A DNA stretch of 64,000 nucleotides from Nostoc carneum NIES-2107 (GTDB lineage Bacteria > Cyanobacteriota > Cyanobacteriia > Cyanobacteriales > Nostocaceae), in assembly GCA_002368155.1 (NCBI GenBank), contig AP018181.1, positions 124,001-188,000 on the forward strand. The letters run 5' to 3'. The position numbers and the translations under genes are program-made. Shown in pieces: positions 29,657 through 38,904 of the stretch (its first letter is position 1; each line of letters opens with the position of its first letter). Under the pieces are notes generated by a model that saw only the letters and a program-made list of their open reading frames with translations, had not been told where the DNA came from and made no database searches.

Positions 29657-30208
29657 GTGATTGCTATTTACCCTGGTAGCTTCGATCCCATAACATTGGG
29701 ACATCTGGATATCATTCAGCGCGGTAGTCGGCTGTTTGATCGAGTAATTGTAGCTGTTTTGCGTAACCCTAATAAAACACCATTGTTTAGTGTGCAGCAA
29801 CGACTAGAACAAATTCGGCTATCTACACAACATTTACCTAATGTAGATGTAGACAGCTTTGATGGTTTAACTGTCAATTACGTCCAAATGCGCCAAGCAC
29901 AAGTGTTATTACGGGGTTTGCGGGCCGTTTCAGACTTTGAAATTGAACTTCAGATGGCTCATACTAATAAAACACTGTCAACTCAGATAGAGACTGTTTT
30001 TCTAGCAACCTCAAATGAGTATAGTTTTTTAAGTAGTAGTGTGGTAAAAGAGATTGCAAGGTTTGGTGGCTCTGTCGATCATCTCGTTCCCCCACACATT
30101 GCCCTAGAAATATACCAATGCTACAACCACAACTCTCAAATGTTGAACCCAATCACAACGGAAACAATCACGCCCCTCAAGAATATACCGAAGGAGCGGG
30201 AAATATAG
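29657..30208 (+). CDS. coaD: Phosphopantetheine adenylyltransferase CoaD
   Basis: Adenylates 4'-phosphopantetheine to dephospho-CoA in CoA biosynthesis. Family motifs: [15 protein letters not shown] (T/HxGH nucleotidyltransferase site), [16 protein letters not shown] and [18 protein letters not shown]. Start is GTG 29657. At 183 aa it is about 20 residues longer than usual: after [13 protein letters not shown] the extra tail runs through the first 91 bases of the next gene in another frame. The tail ([19 protein letters not shown]) has no family similarity that I can see. Confidence 0.95.
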   Translation: MIAIYPGSFDPITLGHLDIIQRGSRLFDRVIVAVLRNPNKTPLFSVQQRLEQIRLSTQHLPNVDVDSFDGLTVNYVQMRQAQVLLRGLRAVSDFEIELQMAHTNKTLSTQIETVFLATSNEYSFLSSSVVKEIARFGGSVDHLVPPHIALEIYQCYNHNSQMLNPITTETITPLKNIPKEREI

Positions 30209-30786
30209 ATATTCTCCAGGAACTGAATCGACTAGAAGAAATTATTCTTTCTAGCTTGCGAATTCCCCTAACTGGACGCACCCTAGTAGATGAAGAAAAG
30301 CTGCTAGAACAGCTAGATTTCATCAGAGTTTCTTTACCAGCTGTGTTTCAAGAAGCAGCCACAATCCTCGACCAAAAAGAGGAAATTCTGCTAGAAGCAG
30401 AAGAGTACGGCCAGCAAGTTGTGGAAGCCGCCCAAGCTAAACGGGCGCAAATCTTAGCTGAAAGCGATATTATCAGGCAGGCAGAGCGAGAAGCTGAACA
30501 GCTAAGACGGCAAGTACAGCAAGAGTGTGATGCTCTAATGCAAGAAACTTTGGCTGAAATTGAGCAAAAACAGCGTGCTTGTATGCAAGAGTTAGAGGAA
30601 ATGCGACAAACTGCGATCGCTCAAGCCCAAGAAATTGAAAATGGGGCTGATCAATATGCTGATAGCGTCTTAGAAGGCATTGAACAGGATCTTAAAGATA
30701 TGTTGCGGATTGTCACCAATGGTAGACAAGAACTACAAGCAGATATGTCTTCCCAGCGAAATCCTTCACAACCTAAAAAGCGGTAA
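30118..30786 (+). CDS. DivIVA/ATP-synthase-b-like coiled-coil protein
   Basis: 222 aa, almost entirely helical after residue 28. It has a conserved-looking head ([42 protein letters not shown]) and a long Ala/Glu/Gln-rich coiled coil (about 75-205) resembling DivIVA and F0 subunit b. Proteins of this type in cyanobacteria include the division protein Cdv3; this could be the orthologue, but I cannot show it. The start ATG lies 91 bases inside coaD, an unusually long overlap implying translational coupling or an extended coaD. Confidence 0.8.
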   Translation: MLQPQLSNVEPNHNGNNHAPQEYTEGAGNIDILQELNRLEEIILSSLRIPLTGRTLVDEEKLLEQLDFIRVSLPAVFQEAATILDQKEEILLEAEEYGQQVVEAAQAKRAQILAESDIIRQAEREAEQLRRQVQQECDALMQETLAEIEQKQRACMQELEEMRQTAIAQAQEIENGADQYADSVLEGIEQDLKDMLRIVTNGRQELQADMSSQRNPSQPKKR

Positions 30787-31257
30787 GGCGACTGAGGTAT
30801 TGTAACTATTTAAAATGATGAGGAAACATAGAAGATTTACTTGTTCATTGCAAATTCAAAACAAAATTCAAAATTCAAAATTAACTAGCTTATTCACAGT
30901 AATTTTTTCCTACTAAGTAGCGACTGATAAAGAATGTGATATATACTTTGGTTCCTAAATTTAAAAATAGATAGTTTCGGACAAAAAATTTGACATCATA
31001 ATTTAAAAAGAAGGTGAGAAATCAGCTATAGAATGATTAAAGAATGAATTATAGATTTAAACATCTATATAACTCATATTTGATTGTTGAAACTCAAGTA
31101 GGCGAGCCAGTCGCTTGAACGGGTTTTCCAGGCCAGTCCGCTTGCTGGGGGAATCCCCGCAAGCGGCTGACTTGACTTGAGCTAACTGGCGTTGCGTGAA
31201 CGAAGTAAGACACATACCTAAATTTCTTTTGTAAATTAAATAAATTAGGAATTTGTT
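30787..31257. other. Intergenic region with strong hairpin element
   Basis: Contains the CATATTTGATTGTTGAAACTC repeat copy (about 31064-31100) and a GC-rich hairpin at 31138-31166. The rest is AT-rich. No gene seen. Confidence 0.6.
31138..31166. repeat. GC-rich hairpin CCGCTTGCTGGGG / TCCCCGCAAGCGG
   Basis: Nearly perfect 12-bp stem with one bulged T and a 3-nt loop, embedded in a larger imperfect palindrome (about 31090-31210) of the dispersed type seen elsewhere in this genome. Confidence 0.75.
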
Positions 31258-31572
31258 ATGCAGATTTCTTTTGGTTTAAATATAGCTAGCTTACTAGGGT
31301 TCCTCTATATAATTTTTGCCATATGTTATATGGGATTTATGGTATTTTTATTATTTAAACGTGCTAGCAGACTAGGAAGTATAGCTTTTGTGATTTACCT
31401 ACTACAAGCATTATTAGTTCCTAGTATCATGTTGCTTTGTGGGTTTATTTTTGTATTTCAAGGCTGGCGGTTAGATCCGATTTTACAATTCGCCCAGTTT
31501 TTATTAACTTCGTTAATTATTTACTTCAGCGTTAAAGATATCGTGATTAATGAAATTTCCAGAAATAAGTAG
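31258..31572 (+). CDS. Small integral membrane protein of unknown function
   Basis: 104 aa with three predicted transmembrane helices (about 8-34, 41-68 and 73-95) and short polar loops containing RASRLGS and the C-terminal DIVINEISRNK. The start ATG 31258 follows AGGAATTTGTT, a usable ribosome binding site. There are no motifs that I recognise. It is flanked by repeat-rich intergenic regions and stands alone. Confidence 0.65.
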   Translation: MQISFGLNIASLLGFLYIIFAICYMGFMVFLLFKRASRLGSIAFVIYLLQALLVPSIMLLCGFIFVFQGWRLDPILQFAQFLLTSLIIYFSVKDIVINEISRNK

Positions 31573-31599
31573 CTGGTGGGAATTAAATATAAGATGGAC

Positions 31600-31690
31600 G
31601 TAGGTTGGGTTGAGGAACGTAGACGCGCAGCGGCTTCCCGTAGGGTAACCCAACACCCGCATGGGTTACGCTATCGCTAACCCATCCTAC
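31600..31690. repeat. GTAGGTTGGGTTGAGG...AACCCATCCTAC palindromic element
   Basis: A 91-bp element with terminal inverted repeats GTAGGTTGGGTT / AACCCATCCTAC and an internal GGTAACCCAAC/GTTGGGTT pairing. It is an abundant type in Nostocales. The rest of 31573-31963 holds no gene. Confidence 0.8.
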
Positions 31691-31963
31691 AAATAATTAT
31701 GCCTCCCTACTTAGATAATTTCAAATTGTGCAAAAACAATTATCTATGGCAGTATAGCTAATTTAAAGTCAAAAGCTCGAAACTGGCTCAATTGCTGAGA
31801 GCCGCAAAAATCTGTTTGTACATAAGAAAAGCTAAGGTTTTCTTACTCGATTTTTACAATAACCCTCAAGCCATTTCCGAAGAATCTGTATAAGATAGAC
31901 TGATCGCTCACCAATTGTGTGAAAAGATAAAATGCGTCTTTCATTACCAATGTTGGAGAACTA

Positions 31964-32329
31964 ATGAACAAAAAATTTGTCCTATCCTTGCTTTCGACCC
32001 CAGCAGTGTTTATGTCTATGCTGTCTATGGTCATGATGACTAAACCAGCTCATGGACAAACAGTTACCCCAGTGGGTACTCATCTATCTTGTATACGTTC
32101 CCCGCACTCAGCAACAGCAAAACAGATATGTATCCAGGTAAGCAATGCTCCTGCTGCTTCTACTAACTCAGAGGTAAAAGTAGCGCAGGTGCAATCAGCA
32201 AATCAGCCTGCGGAATTAGAATTCACGGATGCAGAAAGTGATGAAGCTATAAAATTGTTTGGCTGTGATTGTCCAATTTGTATTAATGCTGTACGTCAGT
32301 TGCATGGTTTGGCTCCAATGCCTGTTTAG
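31964..32329 (+). CDS. Small secreted protein with C-terminal Cys cluster
   Basis: 121 aa. It has an N-terminal signal peptide (MNKKFVLSLLSTPAVFMSML..., cleavage probably after AHGQ, near residue 32), a low-complexity linker, an acidic segment (LEFTDAESDEAIKLF) and a compact end GCDCPICINAVRQLHG. The CxCxxC cluster is conspicuous because the preceding sequence has only two other cysteines. It could bind a metal or form disulfides in the periplasm. Start ATG 31964 follows TTGGAGAAC. Family not recognised. Confidence 0.72.
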   Translation: MNKKFVLSLLSTPAVFMSMLSMVMMTKPAHGQTVTPVGTHLSCIRSPHSATAKQICIQVSNAPAASTNSEVKVAQVQSANQPAELEFTDAESDEAIKLFGCDCPICINAVRQLHGLAPMPV

Positions 32330-32437
32330 CAACTTAAGAAATTAGAATCAAAAAAACTGAGTATTTCTTAATACTAAAAAACTACTGAAATTAAGGTAGT
32401 TGTGACAATTTTTTGCAACTTGGTAATGAACAAAGGA

Positions 32438-32463
32438 AAGCCAGAGAATTGAATCTCTGGCTT
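32438..32463 (-). terminator. Terminator hairpin of psaK
   Basis: Perfect 10-bp inverted repeat AAGCCAGAGA / TCTCTGGCTT with a 6-nt loop, 40 bases past the psaK stop; the minus strand continues TCCTTTGTTC. Confidence 0.75.
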
Positions 32464-32502
32464 CATAATTGGAGACAAAAGAGTTATCAAATATATCCCA
32501 GC

Positions 32503-32769
32503 CTAAAATCTGCCAAGATTATGTAGGCCTAAAATAATACCTGTTCCTAAGATATGACCAAAGGCAGTAGTTGCTAATAGTGCAGGTAAGCCAAAGCCAC
32601 CAAAGAAATTGGGTGAAGGTAGAGCCGGCCCTACATTAGGATATTTGATGCTTGATTTACCAAAGGCAATGGCAGCAATATTTGCCAGAATCATGATGAT
32701 CCCAATGGAGGGACTCCATTGTAGAGTAGTGGGCACAGTGGTAGCGGCAAGTAAGGTCGAAGTAAGCAA
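32503..32769 (-). CDS. psaK: Photosystem I reaction centre subunit PsaK
   Basis: Peripheral two-helix subunit of photosystem I at the monomer edge, binding antenna chlorophyll. 88 aa. It has an N-terminal processed presequence (MLTSTLLAATT), helix 1 (SIGIIMILANIAAIAFG), a loop with NFFGGFGLPA and helix 2 (TTAFGHILGTGIILGLHNLG). Start is TTG 32769, supported by TAGGAG upstream and by the conserved MLTSTLLAA start of the family. psaK often exists in several copies in heterocystous cyanobacteria; this one is monocistronic with its own terminator. Confidence 0.95.
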   Translation of the reverse strand: MLTSTLLAATTVPTTLQWSPSIGIIMILANIAAIAFGKSSIKYPNVGPALPSPNFFGGFGLPALLATTAFGHILGTGIILGLHNLGRF

Positions 32770-33748
32770 CTGATTCGCTCCTAAAACTTGTTGATTATTA
32801 AAATATGATCTGAATATTTGCCAACAAAATTCAAGAAAGCAAGCTGAATTTGCAGCAATTTTTTACAGTTATTCTAAATACTTAATATAAATGGGGATTG
32901 GGGATTGGGGACTGGGGAATGGGTAATGGGTTTTTTTCCTTGTTCCCCTTTGAGCGATCGCCTCTCCCCTGTAGAGGAACCACGGCGTTTGGTCGCTTGG
33001 TTTCCCCACTTGTTCGCCGGAGGCTTTCCTGTGCCCTATGGGGAAGCAAGCTAAGCGTAGCGTCTGTCTTAGAAGGAGGGTAGGAAGTGGCGTTGGAAAC
33101 CCTATCAAAAGAGATGGTCTGCTTCTCCCTTTTGCTCCTCATCTTTGCAGATTTATCAGCATCTATACTTAGGCAGTATTTATACTTATCAGTATTTTGA
33201 CTGTAATTCAGGCTTGTCAATTGTAGCCAATATTAAACAATCAGTATTTTGGGCTTTCAGCTTAGCGATGAGTACTGATGTATACATTGCTTAACATTTG
33301 TGAATTACATGATTATTCACATTATTTTTCTGATTTGTGTTCCAGTTAACAGAGAAATTACATACTACAATATTAAGATTGTATTAAGTATTTAAGTTTT
33401 AGTAAAAGCACATGCTTAGGTTCCATAGCAATCTCTTACTTTTGACCGATGTTACAAACACAACTAATTAGTATTTATTAAATGTCAAGGTTATTTCATG
33501 CACAACCGCGATCGCAGTCTACTAGCTAGTAGTACAGCAAAGCCCAAATCAAGATTCATCTGAAAAAGTCTAAAAATGAGGATTTACAAGCTTTATGCTC
33601 TTTTTTCTACTTCTTCCTAACCTCTGATTGTTTGTACTATAAATTTCTGCTTATAATTCAGTTATTTTCATTTTCAAAAAAAATAATCAAAATTTAATAT
33701 TTCCTAGCCAAATGCGTATATCTACTGAAAATTTCATTAAGCAAATCT
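32770..33748. other. Long intergenic region psaK / 89-aa gene with mosaic repeats
   Basis: Holds a GGGGATT/GGGGACT heptamer tract at 32892-32930 and then a GC-rich mosaic at about 32950-33075 (AGCGATCGCC, CTTGTTCGCCGGAGGC, CTAAGCGTAGCGTC). From 33130 it is AT-rich with no gene. The open frames across the mosaic look like repeat artefacts. Confidence 0.55.
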
Positions 33749-34018
33749 ATGAAATCCTACACCGAAAGTTTACCGAGAGTGATTAGCCTTCATATAAGAG
33801 TTACAAGTATTGCTATTTTGTTGATCAGCGGTTACTTGGTAATTTTTAAGAATATTGATACGACTACAGCCTTGAATAGTTTAAATGCCAATCACTTCAG
33901 CACGAATAGTACTGAAAGCTTAACTAGCACTAAGACTAATTCCCAGGAAAAAAAAGATATTTATATTCCTCCTAACTATGGTGGCCCTGACAGTGAGCAT
34001 GGTAGCGGTACTCGCTAA
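33749..34018 (+). CDS. Small membrane-anchored protein ending in a PPNYGGP...GSGTR motif
   Basis: 89 aa: a short basic cytoplasmic start, one transmembrane or signal helix (about 17-34, VTSIAILLISGYLVIF), a Ser/Thr/Asn-rich spacer, and the C-terminal YIPPNYGGPDSEHGSGTR. That ending resembles the PxNxGxPxxxxGxGTR segment which opens cyanobacterial DUF928-type proteins, here without the rest of the domain. It could be a free-standing short form of that peptide or a truncated gene. No enzyme function can be given. Confidence 0.65.
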   Translation: MKSYTESLPRVISLHIRVTSIAILLISGYLVIFKNIDTTTALNSLNANHFSTNSTESLTSTKTNSQEKKDIYIPPNYGGPDSEHGSGTR

Positions 34019-34060
34019 GAAAGTCAAAATGATTTCTCATGAGATTGAGCAAGTATTTCG

Positions 34061-35785
34061 CTAAGAGTTCACAACCGGAGATTTCCACCAATGGTTTTGT
34101 TGGACAAGTGTGTGAGCTTGCCAATCAAATTCTGGTTCTGGATAATCTAATCGGTAGTGTCCACCCCGGCTTTCGGTTCTAAACACTGCACTTTTCAGAA
34201 TTAAATCAGCTACATCTAATAAATTACGAGTCTCTGCCCACAGCCGCAGTTGCCTTTCTATATCTGGTAGTTGCAAATGGGCTGGTTCTGTGGGTTGTAA
34301 AGATAGCAGAAATTGACTCACAGGCAAATTAGCAAAATCTTGTTGCCAAGATTCTATTGTGGTGATTGCGGCTTCTAATGCTGATTGTGAACGACAAATA
34401 CCAGCGCTTTGCCAAACTAGACGGGGTAACTTCTGCCGCAGTGCTGCTATACTTGCTTGCTGTCTGTGCCATTCGCTTTCATTAGTCTGAAATTCTCGCA
34501 ATGGCAGCATGGGTATCTCTGATTGCAACTCTACATCTGCCAAATCAAGATTAGCCATCTGTGCGCCAAAAACTATGCATTCTAGCAGCGAGTTACTGGC
34601 CAAGCGATTTGCCCCATGTACTCCAGTACTGGCGGTTTCGCCTACGGCATACAAACCAGAAATATTGGTGCGATTCATCACATCTGTGACAATTCCACCC
34701 ATCCAATAATGGGCAGCTGGGGCTACAGGTATGGGTTCTGTAAAGACATCTATACCCCAATGTTGACAAACTTTGATGATGTTGGGGAAGCGATGCCGAA
34801 TTTTGTCTGGGGGGATGGGGCGCATATCTAACCAGACATGGGCAGTGGCGGGATCTGCGGCTGTCCTTTGTAAATGGCTAAAAATGGCTCTGCTAACAAC
34901 ATCTCGCGGTGCAAGTTCGCCAGCTGGGTGGTAATCAAAAGCAAAACGTCGCCCTTCATTATCGACGAGGTGTGCCCCTTCACCGCGTACAGCTTCACTA
35001 ATGAGGAAACGATCGGCACCTGGTTTGGTTAAGGCTGTGGGGTGAAATTGGATAAATTCCAAGTCGCGGAGAATTGCCCCAGCACGGTAGGCGATCGCTA
35101 CGCCATCACCGGTACTGACAGCTGGGTTAGTGGTTTGGGCAAATACCTGCCCACCACCACCTGTTGCTAATACTACCGCACGCGCCTGAATCCATTGAAT
35201 TTCGCCTTGATAAAACAAGCTAATGCCTTGAGTGCGTTGGCGTAGCCCGTCGGAGACATCGCCTGCTGGTGTCATCCATAAACTCAAAGCCAAAGCTTGC
35301 TGGATCACTAAAATATTTGGTCGTCGCAGTACTTGGGCGGTGAGGGTGGTGGTAACTTCCCTACCTGTAGTATCAGCAGCGTGAAGCACACGGTTACGAG
35401 AATGGGCAGCTTCTAAAGTTAAAGCTAAAGCATTACCATGACGGTCAAAAGCTACGCCCAAATCGACGAGAGATTGAATACAGCTAGGGGCGTGTTCAGC
35501 GAGGAATTCTACGGCTGCTTTATCACACAAGCCCGCCCCAGCCCGGATTGTATCTTCAATATGTAGAGTCGGGGAATCTTCCGGGGCGATCGCGGCAGCA
35601 ATGCCACCTTGAGCCCAATCACTGGCTGATAGGGAAACTGTTTCTTTAGTAATTAATCCCACTCGCAAAGATTGTGGGAGACAAAGTGCCGTATACAGCC
35701 CTGCGGCACCTGCACCAACTACTAAAACATCAAATTGGCTAGGAATATCTGTTGCAGGCAAGGTTAACCCCTTTGGGGAATTCAA
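34061..35785 (-). CDS. nadB: L-aspartate oxidase NadB
   Basis: FAD enzyme oxidising L-aspartate to iminoaspartate, first step of de novo NAD synthesis with NadA. 574 aa. The FAD-binding start is VLVVGAGAAGLYTAL (about 20-34). Family blocks SASDWAQGGIAAA, DTIRAGAGLCD, LATGGGGQVF, EFIQFHPTAL, FLISEAVRGEGA, HYWMGGIVTD and GLYAVGETASTGVHGANRLASNSLLEC give the fumarate-reductase-like fold. A helical C-terminal domain is present. nadA is not adjacent. Confidence 0.95.
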   Translation of the reverse strand: MNSPKGLTLPATDIPSQFDVLVVGAGAAGLYTALCLPQSLRVGLITKETVSLSASDWAQGGIAAAIAPEDSPTLHIEDTIRAGAGLCDKAAVEFLAEHAPSCIQSLVDLGVAFDRHGNALALTLEAAHSRNRVLHAADTTGREVTTTLTAQVLRRPNILVIQQALALSLWMTPAGDVSDGLRQRTQGISLFYQGEIQWIQARAVVLATGGGGQVFAQTTNPAVSTGDGVAIAYRAGAILRDLEFIQFHPTALTKPGADRFLISEAVRGEGAHLVDNEGRRFAFDYHPAGELAPRDVVSRAIFSHLQRTAADPATAHVWLDMRPIPPDKIRHRFPNIIKVCQHWGIDVFTEPIPVAPAAHYWMGGIVTDVMNRTNISGLYAVGETASTGVHGANRLASNSLLECIVFGAQMANLDLADVELQSEIPMLPLREFQTNESEWHRQQASIAALRQKLPRLVWQSAGICRSQSALEAAITTIESWQQDFANLPVSQFLLSLQPTEPAHLQLPDIERQLRLWAETRNLLDVADLILKSAVFRTESRGGHYRLDYPEPEFDWQAHTLVQQNHWWKSPVVNS

Positions 35786-35976
35786 AATTCAAAATAAATA
35801 ACCCCAGACATCCAGGGGCTAGTATCCTGATTTTTTGCGCTCAAGATTTTATATGAGAACAGGAGAGGTAAGAGTAGGAGAGATTAATCTCCTGTCTCTG
35901 TACATCTCCCAGTTTAAATGCCATACCCTGATAGCAGAGATAGGCTGTGATTTTTTTAAGTTAACTGCAAAGACAG

Positions 35977-36402
35977 TTATCTATAGATGCCGTTGTTAAA
36001 GCGATCGTCGCCTTCGTTGAAGGCAGGTTCTAGTTCTGTAACTGTAAATTTATCTAAATTGGCTTGCAAAGTTTGTTTTTGGCGATCGCTCAATCCTGGT
36101 AGATCTAACACATCCTCTACCTTTTGGTAAGGAGCGTTTTTGATGATTTTCTTAGCTAAAGTAGGATACAGCCCTGGATATTGTTGAAAAGCGCGGACGT
36201 TGGTATTGTTTAAATCAATTTTTTTACCAAATTCCGTTCCTAGCTTAGCGTCTGCCTTATTCTGCCCAACTGCTAGAACTGGCACTTGGGGTAAAGCAAA
36301 ACTGTTAAAAGTGGCAGCTTGGGCAACTTGAGTTGTTCCCAGCCATCCCCAGCAACCAAGCAACAAACTAAACACTGTTAATAAACGCACCAATCCTTTC
36401 AC
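35977..36402 (-). CDS. psbU: Photosystem II extrinsic 12 kDa protein PsbU
   Basis: Lumenal subunit of the oxygen-evolving complex that stabilises the Mn cluster with PsbO and PsbV. 141 aa. The signal peptide covers about 1-29 ([20 protein letters not shown]..., AQA cleavage). The mature part carries the helix-hairpin-helix-like PsbU fold: [47 protein letters not shown] and ending FNNGIYR. Monocistronic. Confidence 0.95.
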   Translation of the reverse strand: MKGLVRLLTVFSLLLGCWGWLGTTQVAQAATFNSFALPQVPVLAVGQNKADAKLGTEFGKKIDLNNTNVRAFQQYPGLYPTLAKKIIKNAPYQKVEDVLDLPGLSDRQKQTLQANLDKFTVTELEPAFNEGDDRFNNGIYR

Positions 36403-37039
36403 GATTTTCTACCTCTTTCCATCAAATTGAAATAAAAATTTAAGCCAAGAGCATTCAGCGCCCAACAGTCCATACTCAACAGCCAATAGTTGAAACTATT
36501 AACCATTAACTGGCAGCTGATAGCTGTTTGCTCCCATCAACACACAGCAGTCATCAAAAACTAATATACAGCGTATTAATATCCACAATGTTTGAAAGGC
36601 AATAAGAAATACGGGGGAAGGGGGGAAGGTAGGGCGAAGGGAGGCTGTGGCAAAAAAGCACAAGCAACAACCTTGAGCAATACTTGTCGGTTAAGGGGAA
36701 AAAGGGGAATGGGAAAAGGGAAAGAAAAACCTTTAACCCTTAACCATTAACCATTAACCTTTTCCCCAAAACCAATTTTGATTTCAAAACGCTTAACCAA
36801 ATCAAATTTCAGTTGCAAATCTTACCCTGACTATGCCCTCAAAAGATTTTGGGCAAAGGGATAAGGAGTTAATTTCAACTTTTCCCCTTTCTCTTTCCCA
36901 AACGAACTAGTAGTACGCCAAGGCAATGCAAGCGGGGTAAAGGGGAAAGGTTTTGTCCCTTACCCTTTTCCCTTTAACCTTTACCCAACCTCCACCTAAA
37001 ATTTTTGGGTTGGCAGACTACTAGATTGAGTGAGTTGCT
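36403..37039. other. Intergenic region psbU / cysA with purine-pyrimidine repeats
   Basis: Contains the third CAATACTTGTCGG element (36678-36773). Further diverged AAAGGGG.../...CCCCTTT arms lie at about 36840-36990. No gene seen. Confidence 0.65.
36678..36773 (+). repeat. CAATACTTGTCGG element, copy 3
   Basis: Same order of blocks as 23626-23713: CAATACTTGTCGGTTAAGG, purine arm, AAAAACCTTTAACC, an expanded TTAACCA tract, TTTTCCCCAAAAC. Confidence 0.85.
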
Positions 37040-38056
37040 TCAAATTGAATAATACAAAGGGAAAGATTTGGCATCTTTCGGCTTCACATACACCCGTTGT
37101 TGTGGTTCTAGCTGTAATTCCCGAAAGCGATCGCGTGTTAAATGGGCCATCACTACTTGCCCTTCATCTAAATTCAATTCAACTTGAATTTCCCAACCCA
37201 AATGGATGACTCGGCTGACTGTTGCAGGTGTAGTAGTGCCGTTAGCTACTCTTTCAACAACGACATCTTGCGGGCGCAAAAAGACTTCAGGGTTGGGTGC
37301 TTCAAACCTTTGTTCTTGAAAAATACTCGAAGAGCTAGGCAAGACGTTCACTGGCCCGATAAAACTCATGACAAAGGCGCTAGCAGGATGGTCGTAAATT
37401 TCTGCGGGGGTGCCTACTTGTTCGACTCGCCCTTTATTCATCACTACGATTTCGTCAGAGACTTCCATTGCCTCTTCTTGGTCATGGGTAACAAAAACAG
37501 TGGTAACATGAACTTCATCATGGAGGCGGCGTAACCATGCGCGTAAATCTTTGCGAACTTTCGCATCCAGCGCCCCAAATGGTTCATCTAGCAGTAATAC
37601 CTCTGGTTCTACAGCTAAGGCTCTCGCTAATGCGACCCGTTGTCTTTGACCACCAGAAAGTTGCGATGGATAGCGATCGCCTAGTCCAGTTAATTGCACT
37701 AGTTCTAATAATTGTTCTACTCGCCCTTGAATTTTCTTGGCTGGGACTTTGCGAATTTCTAAGCCAAAAGAAATATTTTCCCGGACAGTCCTATGCTTAA
37801 ATAAGGCATAGTGCTGAAACACAAAGCCAATGTTCCGGTCTTGCACGCTTTGGTAAGTCGCATCTTTACCAGTTAGGTAGATTTTACCTGTATCTGGTAA
37901 TTCCAACCCGGCAATTAGCCTGAGCAGCGTAGATTTACCAGATCCCGATGGCCCAAGCAAGGCAACCAGAGAACCAGTCTTTACCTCTAAATTTACCTGC
38001 TCGATAGCTTTGAAACTTCCAAAGTTTTTGGATACATTCTCAACTAATATGCCCAC
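37040..38056 (-). CDS. cysA: Sulfate/thiosulfate ABC transporter ATP-binding protein CysA
   Basis: ATPase of the sulfate/thiosulfate importer CysTWA. 338 aa with Walker [10 protein letters not shown] (35-43), Q-loop, signature [15 protein letters not shown], Walker [12 protein letters not shown] and switch H in [16 protein letters not shown]-terminal TOBE-like regulatory domain follows (about 240-335, [10 protein letters not shown]). CysA assignment rests on overall similarity and the opening [20 protein letters not shown]. The permease and binding-protein genes are not in this window, so another ABC importer remains possible. Confidence 0.88.
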   Translation of the reverse strand: MGILVENVSKNFGSFKAIEQVNLEVKTGSLVALLGPSGSGKSTLLRLIAGLELPDTGKIYLTGKDATYQSVQDRNIGFVFQHYALFKHRTVRENISFGLEIRKVPAKKIQGRVEQLLELVQLTGLGDRYPSQLSGGQRQRVALARALAVEPEVLLLDEPFGALDAKVRKDLRAWLRRLHDEVHVTTVFVTHDQEEAMEVSDEIVVMNKGRVEQVGTPAEIYDHPASAFVMSFIGPVNVLPSSSSIFQEQRFEAPNPEVFLRPQDVVVERVANGTTTPATVSRVIHLGWEIQVELNLDEGQVVMAHLTRDRFRELQLEPQQRVYVKPKDAKSFPLYYSI

Positions 38057-38160
38057 TGCTGCCTTCCCTTTGCATCTGATCTACGGCTAATTGCTAGGTT
38101 TACCGTGTTTTATATATACCATAGAGCATGGGTTGTGGGCTAGATTGCATGGCAAAGATT

Positions 38161-38709
38161 TTAACTACCGCAGCTACCGCAATCTAAGACACTGCAATCA
38201 GCCCCGCTACAATCCAGGGAACCACAATCCAAGGAATTACAATCAGCGGCACTGCAATCTGGGCTGCTGCAATCTGAGGGACTACAATCAGGAGTCATAT
38301 TCAGCAGTTCAGCACAGTCGCAACTAGCATCGGTGATGTTAGCACAATCACTAGTGTCTCCACAGGTATTGTTACTTGAGGAAGATTGTTGAGCTTTTCT
38401 ACCTGGTAATTTGGGTGATTTCTCCTCTTGCTCTTCCTCTTCTGCTATTGGTTCTGATTCTTCAGCTTGTGACCTTAAAATGCGATTGGCTTCCTTACAA
38501 GCTTGAAATCGCTGACGTGACTTGGCAGGTAATGCTGCAAATCCATCTTCAGCAATTACCCGCTTAATGTATTGCGAGCAAGATTCACCGCCATATAATA
38601 CTCGATGAGCGCAAACAAAGCCTTTCCGGGGAGAAATGTGCTTTTGATATCCAGTAATTGCTATCACACCGACTCTTCTGCCCAGTAAATCTAACGGAGA
38701 GATTTCCAT
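38161..38709 (-). CDS. YidD-like protein with Cys-rich pentapeptide tail
   Basis: 182 aa. Residues about 4-72 match the membrane-insertion-efficiency factor YidD fold (GYQKHISPRKGFVCAHRVLYGG, ESCSQYIKRVIAEDGF, RFQACKEA), with the conserved CxxC-type cysteines displaced. After an acidic linker (about 82-100) the C-terminus is a tandem DCxxx repeat: eight five-residue units, preceded by four further Cys and ending DCGSCGS, 13 cysteines in all. The matching 15-bp DNA repeat lies at about 38165-38290. The tail suggests metal binding or a structural role; not known to me. It lies upstream of cysA in the same direction. Confidence 0.8.
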   Translation of the reverse strand: MEISPLDLLGRRVGVIAITGYQKHISPRKGFVCAHRVLYGGESCSQYIKRVIAEDGFAALPAKSRQRFQACKEANRILRSQAEESEPIAEEEEQEEKSPKLPGRKAQQSSSSNNTCGDTSDCANITDASCDCAELLNMTPDCSPSDCSSPDCSAADCNSLDCGSLDCSGADCSVLDCGSCGS

Positions 38710-38904
38710 AACTTAAAGATGAAGTATAAAAAATTAAATTTCATTCTTCATACTTGATACTTCATCCTTCATCCTTCCTAGCAGCTTCGTATCGAAATAT
38801 TAAGGAATATTGCATTTACTTCAAAACCAGAAGCCAGAGCGAGAAATGAGCCAAACGTACATGGTAGGATGCTTTCGGTAAATGTCAAGATTGGGAGAAA
38901 ACCT

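Noticed and set aside
38091-38327. 78-aa Asn/Arg/Tyr/Cys-rich plus-strand frame
   Set aside because: Shadow of the 15-bp repeat that codes the DCxxx tail of the YidD-like protein on the other strand.
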